A stretch of DNA of 64,000 bases from Hyphomonas adhaerens MHS-3 (GCF_000685235.1 NZ_ARYH01000001.1:248001-312000), one strand, 5' to 3'. Counted from the stretch's first letter, positions 43,492 to 52,339 are shown. A program made the numbers and translations. Notes: generated by a model from the letters alone, not told the origin.

Positions 43492-44595
43492 TTAACGGAA
43501 GCCCGGCAATCGGCGCGAGATCCTGAGCGCCATTTTGTTGCCTTTTCGCCCGATCTGGGCTTCCGCCACAACCGGCCCGTCCCGCCCGCCGGAGAGTAAT
43601 TCCACCGGCTGGTCAGCGGGCACGCCCAGAAGCAGCGTGGACCCGGCTGTCAGGTCCGACAGGCGCGAAAGCGGTACACTGAGCGATGCAACCCGCGCGG
43701 TCAGCAGCACGGTCACGGGAGGCGGCGGCGCCTCTCCGGCCGGCGCAGTTTCGGCTACGGCGCGCGGCGCGGGCAAAACCTCCGGCGCCGTCTGCTCCGC
43801 GATCTCTTCCGACAGGATCAGGCGCGCCGCATGACGCCCGCCATCGACCCGGATTTCAAAGTCTATGATTTCCGCTGTGCCCGGACGGGCGAGGGCCGCG
43901 GCAAAGTCGGCCTCCGTCTCCATGCCGGCAAAGCTGAGGCCCGGCGCGATGGCATGGCCAAGCGGCCGGACGAGGCCTTCGAGCAGCGCGCTGTCGAGCG
44001 GTGTCAGCTCGCGCGGCGCCCAATCGCCCGGCAGGCCGCCACCGCCGCAAGCTGTTTCAATCAGGGCATTTGCGAGCTCTGGCGACAGGACCAGCATCGC
44101 ATCCACTTCCCCCTCGCCCACGGCAAAACAGGCAATCGCCGTCCCCTGCCCGGCCATGTCGCCGGTGAGACCGGAGTCGAAGTCGCCTTCGCGCACAGAC
44201 CGGGCTGCAGCGGCGGCGCGCAGACCGCATCCCTTGCGCAGGCCCAGTGACAGGCGGGACGCCAGACGCCGTGCCGTGACCGGAATATCCGTGGTCGGGC
44301 TGGCCATGGCCTGACGCCCGGACTCTGCGCCGGGTGCGGATGTCTCCACGTCCGGCAGGGGCTTGTCCGTGATGGTTTCAGGTTCAGGCGGTGCCGGGGT
44401 ATCCGGCAGGTCCGAAAGGTCCGGGCGAAGCAGGGCTTCGATCTCCGCCGGGCTCAGCACACCGCGTGCGGATGGCAGGGGCCTGTTCGGTGAAAGCGGC
44501 TCGAACGAAGTCGGCATGTCGACCATCACCTTGGATTCCCGGCGAGGTGACATGTCCCAGCCGTCATCGGCGGCAAGAGGGAGGTCTGACTTCAT
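43492..44595 (-). CDS. fliM: FliM/FliN-family flagellar motor switch protein
   Basis: 367 residues. LSPAEIEALLRPDL (47-60) matches the LSQxEIDALL CheY-binding segment of FliM, but is preceded by 46 residues. The middle (RRLASRLSLGLRKGCGLRAAA; GQGTAIACFAVGEGEVDAMLVLSPELANALIE) resembles the FliM/CheC-like domain, weakly, and the C-terminus VASLSVPLSRLSDLTAGSTLLLGVPADQPVELL is a SpoA/FliN domain. FliM in the motor C-ring binds CheY-P and sets rotation direction. No other structural flagellar genes adjoin. A CtrA-like box is 42 bp before the ATG. Divergent enough that a FliM-like paralogue is possible. Confidence 0.8.
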   Translation of the reverse strand: MKSDLPLAADDGWDMSPRRESKVMVDMPTSFEPLSPNRPLPSARGVLSPAEIEALLRPDLSDLPDTPAPPEPETITDKPLPDVETSAPGAESGRQAMASPTTDIPVTARRLASRLSLGLRKGCGLRAAAAARSVREGDFDSGLTGDMAGQGTAIACFAVGEGEVDAMLVLSPELANALIETACGGGGLPGDWAPRELTPLDSALLEGLVRPLGHAIAPGLSFAGMETEADFAAALARPGTAEIIDFEIRVDGGRHAARLILSEEIAEQTAPEVLPAPRAVAETAPAGEAPPPPVTVLLTARVASLSVPLSRLSDLTAGSTLLLGVPADQPVELLSGGRDGPVVAEAQIGRKGNKMALRISRRLPGFR

Positions 44596-44636
44596 GCGGC
44601 GCGCTTCCGTAATGGTTACTTTTGCAGCGGTGAGGG

Positions 44637-44651
44637 TTAACGGACGGTTAG
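44637..44651. promoter_or_regulatory. CtrA-like box TTAACGGACGGTTAG
   Basis: TTAA-N7-TTAG, 42-56 bp upstream of the fliM-like ATG at 44595. CtrA activates class II flagellar genes in Caulobacter from such sites; binding here is inferred. Confidence 0.5.
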
Positions 44652-44846
44652 GAATTGGAATTCCCGGGCCGGGTCAATGCCTGTCAGACAGCCGGGCGAG
44701 TCGCCTTGATCCTAACAAGACGGCACTTGCTGTTAAACATAAGGCTTCAGCGTTAAGACCTTGATTACCAAGATGTAACAGATCGTTTGGACCTTGCTGT
44801 CATTGTCAATTCACCGCGGAACAGGCGGCCGCGGAGACGATAACGC

Positions 44847-44886
44847 GCCGTGGCGTTGGGATGAATTAGCCGTGGCGTTGGGATGA
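44847..44886. repeat. two direct copies of an 18-bp sequence
   Basis: GCCGTGGCGTTGGGATGA at 44847-44864 and again at 44869-44886, four bases apart, adjacent to the dksA terminator. Likely a local duplication. Confidence 0.8.
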
Positions 44887-44926
44887 TAATAAAAAGCGGC
44901 GGCGCCTCCATTGGAGACGCCGCCGC
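44887..44926 (-). terminator. intrinsic terminator of dksA
   Basis: Reading minus, the stem GCGGCGGCG/CGCCGCCGC with inner CTCCA pairing is followed by TTTTTATTAT. It lies 29 bp after the dksA stop. Confidence 0.88.
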
Positions 44927-44954
44927 AAATAATTTCAGGAACAGGTTTTTCGCC

Positions 44955-45371
44955 TCAGTCGTCGCGCAGCGTGCGTTCCTTGCGCTCGTGACGCTCCTGG
45001 GCTTCCAGGCTCAGCGTCGCGGTCGGGCGGGCTTCCAGCCTGCGCAGGCCGATCGGCTCACCCGTCACTTCGCAGAAACCGTAAGAGCCGTCTTCGATCC
45101 GGCGCAGGGCCGCGTCGATCTTGGAGATCAGCTTGCGCTGGCGGTCGCGGGTGCGCAGTTCCAGCGCCTTGTCGCTTTCCGCCGACGCCCGGTCGACGAT
45201 ATCGGGGAGCGATCCGGACTCGTCCTGCAGATTCGTAATGGTCTGCTTGGCGCCGTCCAGGATATCGGCTTTCCAGTTCTCAAGCAGCCGGCGGAAGTAG
45301 GCCAGCTGCAATTCGTTCATGAATTCCTCGTCATCCGAGGGACGATAGTCTTCTGCAATTTCGACACTCAT
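44955..45371 (-). CDS. dksA: DksA/TraR-family RNA polymerase-binding regulator, single-Cys type
   Basis: 138 residues. DYRPSDDEEFMNELQLAYFRRLLENWKADI and the coiled coil with LPDIVDRASAESD (Asp pair at the tip, as in DksA D71/D74) bind the RNA polymerase secondary channel with ppGpp. The zinc-finger region reads YGFCEVTGEPIGLRRLEARPTATLSLEAQE, with only one of the four Cys of E. coli DksA, as in the Rhodobacter protein. It modulates stringent-response transcription. ATG 45371 (MSVEIAED) chosen over an earlier in-frame start. Confidence 0.94.
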   Translation of the reverse strand: MSVEIAEDYRPSDDEEFMNELQLAYFRRLLENWKADILDGAKQTITNLQDESGSLPDIVDRASAESDKALELRTRDRQRKLISKIDAALRRIEDGSYGFCEVTGEPIGLRRLEARPTATLSLEAQERHERKERTLRDD

Positions 45372-45631
45372 CGCAGGACACCTCATACAAACTTGGCCGG
45401 GATATAAAGCCGCAGGCGATTCATCGCAATCGGCAAAACTGTGTTAATTTCGTCCACCTTTTCAGGCGTGTGAGCCAATACCCCCGAATTATCGTTAAAT
45501 TGTGACCAGTGCTGCATGGCCCAATCGAGCCTATGCACTGCAATATGCAGGCCGGGACTTGATCTTTCATGCCCCCACGCGCTCTATGAAAGCTCGCCCA
45601 TCGTACAGCTTTTACAACGGTTTCAGCGTTC

Positions 45632-46900
45632 ATGGCCCGACGCCGGAAAAGCACTGAAAAAACCTCGGGCTGGATGCAGGCTGTCGTTTTTAACTCCATG
45701 CTCATCCTGCTTCCCGTCATCGGCGCGCAGGTGCTGGGCGCAGCTTTTTCGGGCTCCGCCTTCTCTGATTCTCCCGGAATCGAGGCGATCGACCAGACCC
45801 GGAAAAACATGGACGAAGCCTTCGCCTCCTTTGCGCCGCGCAATCCATCGGACCGTTACGAGTTCTGGTATGACGTCGTCGACCGGGAGCTCAGCCAGCG
45901 CGATGTCGCCGCCGCTCACGGCTTTCTGCTCGCCGCCCCGCAGATGCTGGACCGCAAGGATGTGAAGGAACTGATGGTCGCCGCCGACGCGGAACGGCTC
46001 GACCGCGCCGACGACCGGCTGACGGCCGCAGCCCTGCGCAAGCTGCCCACCGCGATCAGCCTGAAATACGAAGAAGCGCAGGTGTCCGAACGGGTGGTGG
46101 ACGTCCAGTCCGGCCTCGTCGAAACGCCCGTCATCGATGCCGCCGACGCCCCCCTTGCCGGCCCCGAAGTCGAGGTCTCCTCGGAACGGGCTGCAACGGA
46201 ATCCCGGTTCCGCCTGCTGGGGACCTTCCAGGATCTGGCCGAGAACTCGGAACGCTGGGTGCGCGGCGACCGGATAGATGAGGTCGCCCTCAAAATCACA
46301 GCCATCGGCCTGCTGGAAGCAGAGACCGCCGATGGCCTGTCTGACGCGAATATCCGCGCCGCCTCGATCCTGAAGTCCGCCCTGCGTTCAAGGCGCCTGA
46401 CCGATGACTTCCAGGATTATCTCTCTGCCCGCGTAAATGCCGCCCTGCCCGACAGCGACCTGCGCCCGGCCCTCGAAACCGCGCTCGGGGAACTCACCAC
46501 GATCGACGTACGTACCGAACGCGTAAAGGCGGCCTTTATCGACTCCATTGATGCGCGCGGCCTGCAGCGTCTGGAAACCGACCTCGAACAGATCGACCGG
46601 ATCGGTCTTCTGACCAGCCCCGCTGCTGCCGTGACGCTGATCGAGCAGTTGGAAGATTCCGCGGACCTGCGCCGCGTCCGCCTGATTGCCGAGGCTGGGG
46701 GCGACCGGGCCGTCGCCCTCGTCAAACAATCCGGGGCCGGCGCCTTGCGCATTGCCGATACGGGCGTTCGCTGGACGATTCAGATGGTGCTGCAGGTGAT
46801 GGGCATGACGGCGGCAGGCCTCGCCCTGATCTTCGTGACCTGGTCGACCTTCCGCCGGAATATCCGGAAAAAGAAGAAACTGGAGCCGATGGGCGCCTGA
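45632..46900 (+). CDS. large protein with terminal membrane helices, unknown
   Basis: 422 residues. A basic N-terminus (MARRRKSTEKTSG) leads into one hydrophobic helix (about 15-40); the middle (about 50-380) is soluble, rich in acidic and helical segments (LIEQLEDSADLRRVRLIAEAGGDRAVALVKQSG); a second helix lies near 385-408 and the C-terminus is basic (RRNIRKKKKLEP). Both ends are therefore probably cytoplasmic with a large periplasmic domain. I do not recognise a family. It lies divergent from dksA and convergent with marC. Confidence 0.75.
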   Translation: MARRRKSTEKTSGWMQAVVFNSMLILLPVIGAQVLGAAFSGSAFSDSPGIEAIDQTRKNMDEAFASFAPRNPSDRYEFWYDVVDRELSQRDVAAAHGFLLAAPQMLDRKDVKELMVAADAERLDRADDRLTAAALRKLPTAISLKYEEAQVSERVVDVQSGLVETPVIDAADAPLAGPEVEVSSERAATESRFRLLGTFQDLAENSERWVRGDRIDEVALKITAIGLLEAETADGLSDANIRAASILKSALRSRRLTDDFQDYLSARVNAALPDSDLRPALETALGELTTIDVRTERVKAAFIDSIDARGLQRLETDLEQIDRIGLLTSPAAAVTLIEQLEDSADLRRVRLIAEAGGDRAVALVKQSGAGALRIADTGVRWTIQMVLQVMGMTAAGLALIFVTWSTFRRNIRKKKKLEPMGA

Positions 46901-46915
46901 CCCCGGCTCACCCGG

Positions 46916-47566
46916 TCAACCGAGATTGAACGCGCCCTTGATCCCGTCGATCAGGAGCTGGATCGACAAGGCCGCCAGCACAACGCCGAGAATCCGGGTC
47001 AACGCCCCCGCCACACTCGCGCCCAGAAACCGCACAAGCGGACCGGCCATCAGGAAGATGATCAGTGTCAGCAGCAGGTTCAGGCCGATGGCTGAGAGAA
47101 TGACCCCCTTCTCCATCCAGTTGTCCGTGTCGGACATATAGAACATCGCCGTTGCGATGGATCCCGGGCCGGCGATCATCGGAATGCCGAGCGGAAAGAC
47201 AGACACATCGTCGGGCTCCGGATCTGTCACGTGCTGGCCGAGGTGTTCTTCTGTCCGGTGCTCGCGCCGCTCGGTACGCTTTTCAAACACCATGTCGAGC
47301 GCGATCAGGAACAGCAGAACCCCGCCCGCGGCCCGGAACGCATCGATGGAGATATGCATTGCATCCATCAGCCAGGCGCCGCCGAAGGCAAAGGCAAAGA
47401 TGATCACAGCCGCCACAAAGATCGACTTGACCGCCATTTGCCGGCGATAGGCAGCATCGCCGCGCGCTGTCAGCGTCGCGAACATGGGCGCCACGCCCAG
47501 AGAGTCGATCAGGACGAAGAAAGTGACAAACGTTGCCGTAAACAGGGAGATAAGTTCTGCGCTCAT
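46916..47566 (-). CDS. MarC-family integral membrane protein
   Basis: 216 residues with six hydrophobic helices. FVTFFVLIDSLGVAPMFATLT, AFRAAGGVLLFLIALDMVF and FPLGIPMIAGPGSIATAMF are MarC/UPF0056 signatures. A charged loop (EKRTERREHRTEEHLGQ) lies between helices 3 and 4. Earlier linkage of MarC to multiple antibiotic resistance was not upheld, and the function is unknown. ATG 47566 chosen, with GGGAGA upstream. Confidence 0.92.
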   Translation of the reverse strand: MSAELISLFTATFVTFFVLIDSLGVAPMFATLTARGDAAYRRQMAVKSIFVAAVIIFAFAFGGAWLMDAMHISIDAFRAAGGVLLFLIALDMVFEKRTERREHRTEEHLGQHVTDPEPDDVSVFPLGIPMIAGPGSIATAMFYMSDTDNWMEKGVILSAIGLNLLLTLIIFLMAGPLVRFLGASVAGALTRILGVVLAALSIQLLIDGIKGAFNLG

Positions 47567-47576
47567 GCGCGGCGCT

Positions 47577-47888
47577 CTAATCCCTCTGGGTGGTTGCGTC
47601 GAGGATTTCCTGCACGCCCGGTGCAATCGTCAAAGAGCCGGGGCTGGCCGTGAAGTGCGACAGGTCAGCGGCGCCGGAGGCCAGTGCGAGCATCATCTTG
47701 TGACCGCGCAGGCGCTGTAGCAGGCCTTCGGACCCGCGAGGCCCGTCCGCCCGCGCAAGGCGTCCTTCGCCGAGATCGACGCAGATGTCCTGCCCTTCCC
47801 CGGCTTCCAGCTGGCGAATGGCGTCATCCAGGCCCAGCGGCGTGGTCTCCGGAGCGGTGTGTGCGCGCATCGCGAAACCGCCCGGCAT
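47577..47888 (-). CDS. small protein coupled to flbT, unknown
   Basis: 103 residues, no signal or membrane segment. Its ATG shares the A of the flbT TGA (TGATG), so it is translated by coupling to flbT. Visible features are LGLDDAIRQLEAGEGQDICVDLGEGRLARAD and a basic helix LLQRLRGHKMMLALASGA. It is not FlaF, the usual partner of FlbT. The context points to flagellar gene control or assembly, but this is inference. Confidence 0.65.
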   Translation of the reverse strand: MPGGFAMRAHTAPETTPLGLDDAIRQLEAGEGQDICVDLGEGRLARADGPRGSEGLLQRLRGHKMMLALASGAADLSHFTASPGSLTIAPGVQEILDATTQRD

Positions 47889-48274
47889 CAGGCCGCCGCC
47901 CCGGCGCCGTCAGCCAGCAAACGCCGGCACCGGCTGAGGGCACGGTAAAGATTGGAACAGGCCACATCGGCGGAAATGTCGAGCACAGCCGCGCGGGACT
48001 CCTCGTTTTCGCTGGCAGCCAGCAACGCAGCAAGCGCCTCGGCGGCCTGTGAATAGGTTGGCCCATCCGCTTCCCCGAGCAGGTACATCTGCATCACGCT
48101 GAAATAGGCGCGCGCCGCCGGGGTCGTCGCATCACGCGGATGCAGGATGTCTTTCTCGCGCAGGACCCGGGCCTGATTTTCCAGCAACAACACACCCCGG
48201 CGGTCGCCATTGCGCACGACGGCACCGTTCACGACGAACGTTTCACCTGGCTTGAGCGACAGTTTCAAAGGCAT
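47888..48274 (-). CDS. flbT: flagellar biosynthesis repressor FlbT
   Basis: 128 residues. MPLKLSLKPGETFVVNGAVVRNGDRRGVLLLENQARVLREKDILHP is the FlbT signature, followed by the helical ARAYFSVMQMYLLGE region. In Caulobacter FlbT binds the 5' region of flagellin (fljK) mRNA and lowers its translation until the hook is complete. Flagellin genes and flaF are not in the window. It is coupled to the small gene at 47577. Confidence 0.92.
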   Translation of the reverse strand: MPLKLSLKPGETFVVNGAVVRNGDRRGVLLLENQARVLREKDILHPRDATTPAARAYFSVMQMYLLGEADGPTYSQAAEALAALLAASENEESRAAVLDISADVACSNLYRALSRCRRLLADGAGAAA

Positions 48275-48675
48275 GGTTTCAGATCCAATGCGGCGAATTT
48301 CGCAAAGAATCGCAGGAAGGCGTTAACGCTTGATTGCCGGTTCACGAACTTTCTACGTCGGCGGGACAGCCCGGCAAGTCTGACGGAAAAGGTGCCATGC
48401 GCGCGTTCCCTGGCAGGGTTCTGGATCACAAGTCCTGCATCGGCCCGGGCCTGTCCCGACCCGCCGGGTCAAACCTGCCCGGACCGGTGCGGCACTCCGC
48501 TGAAGCATGAGACACTGCGGTCGTGCGCATGGCCGTTACTGTTTACCACAGTCTGCCAGAGGCCGATAATGAAACCCGTGCTGCGGTGCGGAATGCACCT
48601 CCCGCCACGTCAGAGCTTGCCCCCGTCAGGGCACTCCTTATTGTGGGGGAAAGACAGATTAAGGACGGGGCACCC
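48275..48675. other. divergent intergenic region of flbT and the MoxR gene
   Basis: 401 bp. TTAACGCTTGATTG (48324-48337) is a half-match to a CtrA-type site upstream of flbT. An open frame joins the MoxR gene from 48523 but lacks ribosome-site support and family similarity. No other feature seen. Confidence 0.4.
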
Positions 48676-49551
48676 ATGCGTTTCGAAGGCACTGAAGACT
48701 ATGTGGCAACTGACGACCTGCGCGTGGCCGTCAACGCCGCCATTGCACTGGAGCGTCCACTGCTCGTCAAAGGCGAGCCCGGCACCGGCAAGACGGTTCT
48801 GGCCATCGAGGTCGCCAAGGCGCTCGGCTGCGAGCTGATCGAATGGCACATCAAGTCCACCACGAAGGCCAACCAGGGCCTTTACGAGTATGACGCCGTG
48901 TCCCGCCTGCGTGACGGCCAGATGGGCGAAGAGCGCGCCAAGGATGTGAAAAACTACATCAAGAAGGGCAAGCTGTGGGAGGCGTTCACCGCCGAAAAAC
49001 GCCCTGTGCTGCTGATCGACGAAATCGACAAGGCCGATATCGAATTCCCGAACGACCTCCTGCAGGAGCTCGACCGGATGGAGTTCTATGTCTACGAAAC
49101 CGACGAAACGGTGAAAGCGCACCAGCGCCCGATCGTGATCATCACGTCCAACAATGAAAAAGAGCTGCCGGACGCCTTCCTGCGCCGCTGCTTCTTCCAC
49201 TTCATCAAGTTCCCGGACGAAGAAACGATGCAGGAAATCATCGATGTCCACTATCCGGGCATCAAGCAGAAGCTGGTGAAGGACGCCCTGACGACCTTCT
49301 ACGCCATGCGCGAACTGCCGGGCGTGAAGAAGAAGCCGTCGACCAGCGAGCTGCTGGACTGGCTGAAGCTGCTGATGAACGAGGATATCGACCTCGAAAC
49401 CCTGCGCGAAAAGGACCCGGAGCGGCTCACCCCGCCGCTGCACGGTGCCCTCCTGAAAAACGAGCAGGACATCGCGCTCTTCGAACGCCTCGCCTTCCTC
49501 GCCCGCCGCCAGGACGGCCCGGGCGGCGGCCGCCGCGGCCCGGCAGGCTAA
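48676..49551 (+). CDS. MoxR-type AAA+ ATPase
   Basis: 291 residues. Walker A GEPGTGKTVLA, Walker B VLLIDEIDKAD, the sensor region IVIITSNNEKELPDAFLRRCFFHFIKFPD and a C-terminal lid. MoxR ATPases work with VWA-domain proteins as chaperones that insert metals or mature enzymes. Its partner VWA gene is at 52463, not directly adjacent as is usual. The C-terminus is Gly/Arg-rich (GPGGGRRGPAG). ATG 48676 (MRFEGTEDYV) chosen. Confidence 0.9.
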   Translation: MRFEGTEDYVATDDLRVAVNAAIALERPLLVKGEPGTGKTVLAIEVAKALGCELIEWHIKSTTKANQGLYEYDAVSRLRDGQMGEERAKDVKNYIKKGKLWEAFTAEKRPVLLIDEIDKADIEFPNDLLQELDRMEFYVYETDETVKAHQRPIVIITSNNEKELPDAFLRRCFFHFIKFPDEETMQEIIDVHYPGIKQKLVKDALTTFYAMRELPGVKKKPSTSELLDWLKLLMNEDIDLETLREKDPERLTPPLHGALLKNEQDIALFERLAFLARRQDGPGGGRRGPAG

Positions 49552-49648
49552 GCGTTCAACGCACCGGATTATCTCTCAAGTGCCATCCTGGGCCATTCGG
49601 GCTTCCCTCTGGCCGGGATAACGTTTCTACTGTTATAAGAAACGGGTC

Positions 49649-50755
49649 ATGCTTGATGATCTGGTGGGTGAAATCTACGAGACCGTGACGGACAGGGGGC
49701 GCTTGGCCAAATTGGCCGCCCGCCTTCAGGACGAGTTCACGTCGCATGCTTCTGCGCTCGTCATTGCTGAACCGGACCGCTATTTCCTGATGCAGAGCAA
49801 TGTCAGCCCGGACTCAGCTGACGCTTACAATCAAGAGCTCTGGCATAACGATATCTGGATGCAGCAATTCCTTGTCAGGACGTCTGAAACCGTCCTGTCC
49901 GGACACCAGATGTGCGCCTATTCCGACATCCCGGCAGACTATCGCCACCATGTTCTGGAAGCCGCGGATACGTATGACGGTCTCAGTGTCCGTGTAATGG
50001 ATACGCCGGAAATCACAGCGAGTATTTCGCTCTACAGGTCCCGGTCGCAGGACATTTTCCAGACCTCTGATTTCGAGAAAATGTTGTACCTGGCGCCTCA
50101 TCTGAAGCGAAGCCTCAGCCTGCAACAGGTGTTCGGAGGCCTGAAGAACCACAGCAAACTGCTGGCCCAGGCCATAGATCACATTCCGGGTAGCGCCTTC
50201 ATCGTTGATCCGTCGTTCCGTATAGTGGCGATGAACGCTTCTGCCGAAAAACTGCTGTCCGATAACCACGACCTGGGAAGCTGGCAGGGCCGCCTGATTG
50301 CACACAACAAGGCCATCAGCGATGCCCTCCACCATTCACTTGCAGTCACGGTCGCCCGCGGTATTCCCGCGGCTTATCCCCTGAAAGTGCGCGATCGCGC
50401 AGCGCCCATGATTGTCCGCGTCGCCCGGCTGGACAGCGGGCTTTCGGAAGACGCGCGCAGCATGGCCGGCGGCGGCGCCGAGAGGCACTTGGCGATCATT
50501 ACGTTCACCCTTCCAGAAGCGACCCTGCCTGCAGAAGCGGCAACGATACTCTCAACCGCTTACGGCCTGACTCCGAGGGAAGCAGAAACGGCTATTCTCG
50601 TTGCTGAGGGCATGGGGCCTGGCGATGCCGCTGACCGGATGGGCGTAAAACTGTCGACCTTTCGCAGCTTCCTGAAATCCGCGCTTGGAAAGATGGACAC
50701 AAACCGCCAATCCGAACTGGCTGCGAAGGTACAGTCCTTGTTCGCCGGGCGCTGA
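49649..50755 (+). CDS. LuxR-type transcriptional regulator with PAS-like region
   Basis: 368 residues. The C-terminal 65 residues, YGLTPREAETAILVAEG...VKLSTFRSFLKSALGKMDTNRQSELA, are a LuxR/GerE HTH, though the recognition helix has TFRSFLKSALGK where VKxHlxniyxKL is usual. The middle (IDHIPGSAFIVDPSFRIVAMNASAEKLL) is PAS-like. The N-terminal 150 residues have no recognised domain. Its base composition appears lower in GC than the neighbours. It sits between the MoxR and VWA genes. Confidence 0.8.
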   Translation: MLDDLVGEIYETVTDRGRLAKLAARLQDEFTSHASALVIAEPDRYFLMQSNVSPDSADAYNQELWHNDIWMQQFLVRTSETVLSGHQMCAYSDIPADYRHHVLEAADTYDGLSVRVMDTPEITASISLYRSRSQDIFQTSDFEKMLYLAPHLKRSLSLQQVFGGLKNHSKLLAQAIDHIPGSAFIVDPSFRIVAMNASAEKLLSDNHDLGSWQGRLIAHNKAISDALHHSLAVTVARGIPAAYPLKVRDRAAPMIVRVARLDSGLSEDARSMAGGGAERHLAIITFTLPEATLPAEAATILSTAYGLTPREAETAILVAEGMGPGDAADRMGVKLSTFRSFLKSALGKMDTNRQSELAAKVQSLFAGR

Positions 50756-50761
50756 CCCAGG

Positions 50762-51547
50762 CTAATCGTCAGCCTTCATCGGCGTGACGCCTTTGGTGGG
50801 CGGGCGGAAGTTGACGTCTTCGCGGCTTTTCAGGAAGTCGGCCATCTTCGTCTTGTCGGTGCGCTCATCCCACCAGGTTTTCCAGGCAAGCGTGATCCAG
50901 CCTATATGGAAAGCGACGCCGCAGATCAGCGCCAGCCAACCCGGGATCGGTCCGATATGTGCGCGGCGCACGAAGTGGGCAAAATTGTCCACATCGGTCG
51001 GATGAATGGCGATCTTGGCGAAATAGGCTGCGCCGAGGATCGTGAAGATCCAGCCATAATTGCGGCGCAGGCGCCGACCCACCGACCGGATCATCGAGAT
51101 TCTGTATTGCGGTTTGACATAGTCATCTGACAGGGCCGTGCCTCGGTCGAGCGGAATCCGTGCCCCCTCGCCGCGCAGCATGGGCACATAGAAGGCAATT
51201 TCCAGCACGCGCGCCCGGAACCGCCAGACATAGAAGAAACGGTAGCGCCGCGCCTCCAGCATCAGGAACATGATGCAAAGGGCGCCGACCAGCACGATCG
51301 GGAACGGCGAGGCACGCTCTGACGCAAACGCGGCGGACAGGCCGATACCGGTTGAGATCACCGCCCAGTTGGTGGTCTGGTCCAGACGCTGGCGCCATAC
51401 GGTCGAACGATAGACTTCGGCCCGGTAGAGGTGCGCGATCGCGCCGACTTCCTTGTTGCCGGAAATACCCGATGGCGGATCGCCGTCAGGGTCACCATCG
51501 GTTGGTGTGGCCAATGCCACATCATCTCTGTCGTCAAATTCGGTCAT
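50762..51547 (-). CDS. DUF2270 membrane protein
   Basis: 261 residues. HLYRAEVYRSTVWRQRLDQTTNWAVISTGI, MLEARRYRFFYVWRFRARVLEIAFYVPML and RRLRRNYGWIFTIL are DUF2270 landmarks. Helices near 65-100, 170-188 and 205-228. The N-terminal 30 residues are acidic and probably disordered. Convergent with the LuxR-type gene, 6 bp between stops. Function of the family is unknown. Confidence 0.85.
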   Translation of the reverse strand: MTEFDDRDDVALATPTDGDPDGDPPSGISGNKEVGAIAHLYRAEVYRSTVWRQRLDQTTNWAVISTGIGLSAAFASERASPFPIVLVGALCIMFLMLEARRYRFFYVWRFRARVLEIAFYVPMLRGEGARIPLDRGTALSDDYVKPQYRISMIRSVGRRLRRNYGWIFTILGAAYFAKIAIHPTDVDNFAHFVRRAHIGPIPGWLALICGVAFHIGWITLAWKTWWDERTDKTKMADFLKSREDVNFRPPTKGVTPMKADD

Positions 51548-51592
51548 GCAGGCGCTTCCTTGCCCCCGCCTACTCCCAAAAAGGCCGCCGGA

Positions 51593-52339
51593 TCAAGCCG
51601 GACAGTAGCCTCGCTGAAGAATTGCCCCATAGCCTTCCAGCGCTTCGCGGACATGACGGGTGTCCTGCCGGTCGGATTCCGTGCGGACGCGCGCCGCCAA
51701 AGCTGCAGCGCCGCCCGTGATCCGGGCCCGCCAGAAGGCATAGCGCAATCCGTCGGGCTCGACCGTCAGCTGCACGGCCCGGTCGAACGCAGCGAGGTTG
51801 CAGTTTTCCATCGCCAGTTCGCTGAGCACATGGCCGAAATCCCCCCGCTCGAAGTTCTCAAGCGGTCTGGCGCCCGGCTGTGGCGGGCCGGCCAGCGCAA
51901 ACATGGCCTCGATCACGCGCTGGCGCGTGGCCACATCCGGCGCAAGGCGTGCGCCAGCCGCCATCAGTTCCGGCCGGCCGATATTAAAGGGCGGAAGCCC
52001 GGCCTGGGCCTGCTGCAGGAAGTGATTCCAATCAGCTTCCCGCAGCTCGGCCTCCGCCCGCTCGCGGACATAGTCGGGATATTCAGGCTCGGGCGCTGCC
52101 TCGCCGCCAAGCCGTCCCTCCCAATCCGCGAGCAGCGCTGCGTCCCCACTCAGCGCAACCGTATTCAGGAAAATGGGTTTCAGGCGGTCCCGTTTGTCGG
52201 CCGGAAACCCCGCGGCCGCCTCCCAGATCGCCTGAATCATGCACTTTTTCTCGTCCTGCCCCGGCACGCAGCCAGGGTCAGCCACAGCAGCCGGCCCGGC
52301 GGTCAGCAGGGATAGGGACAGGAAAAAGACACGCATCAT
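51593..52339 (-). CDS. secreted protein, unknown
   Basis: 248 residues with a signal peptide (MMRVFFLSLSLLTAGPAAVA). The mature protein has four Cys (PGCVPGQDEKKC near the N-terminus, ENCNLAAF, RGYCPA at the end), probably two disulfides, and is otherwise helical (AAAGFPADKRDRLKPIF; ELREADWNHFLQQAQAG). No family recognised. It starts upstream of, and on the same strand as, the DUF2270 gene, with a 45-bp gap, so the two may be one unit. Confidence 0.75.
   Translation of the reverse strand: MMRVFFLSLSLLTAGPAAVADPGCVPGQDEKKCMIQAIWEAAAGFPADKRDRLKPIFLNTVALSGDAALLADWEGRLGGEAAPEPEYPDYVRERAEAELREADWNHFLQQAQAGLPPFNIGRPELMAAGARLAPDVATRQRVIEAMFALAGPPQPGARPLENFERGDFGHVLSELAMENCNLAAFDRAVQLTVEPDGLRYAFWRARITGGAAALAARVRTESDRQDTRHVREALEGYGAILQRGYCPA

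Larger units (their letters stand above)
44596..44954. other. intergenic region between fliM-like gene and dksA
   Basis: About 360 bp without a supported gene. It holds the fliM promoter with a CtrA-like box, a short tandem repeat and the dksA terminator, all listed separately. Confidence 0.6.

Noticed and set aside
48523..48675. 51-residue extension of the MoxR protein
   Set aside because: No family similarity, and the downstream ATG gives the standard MoxR start.
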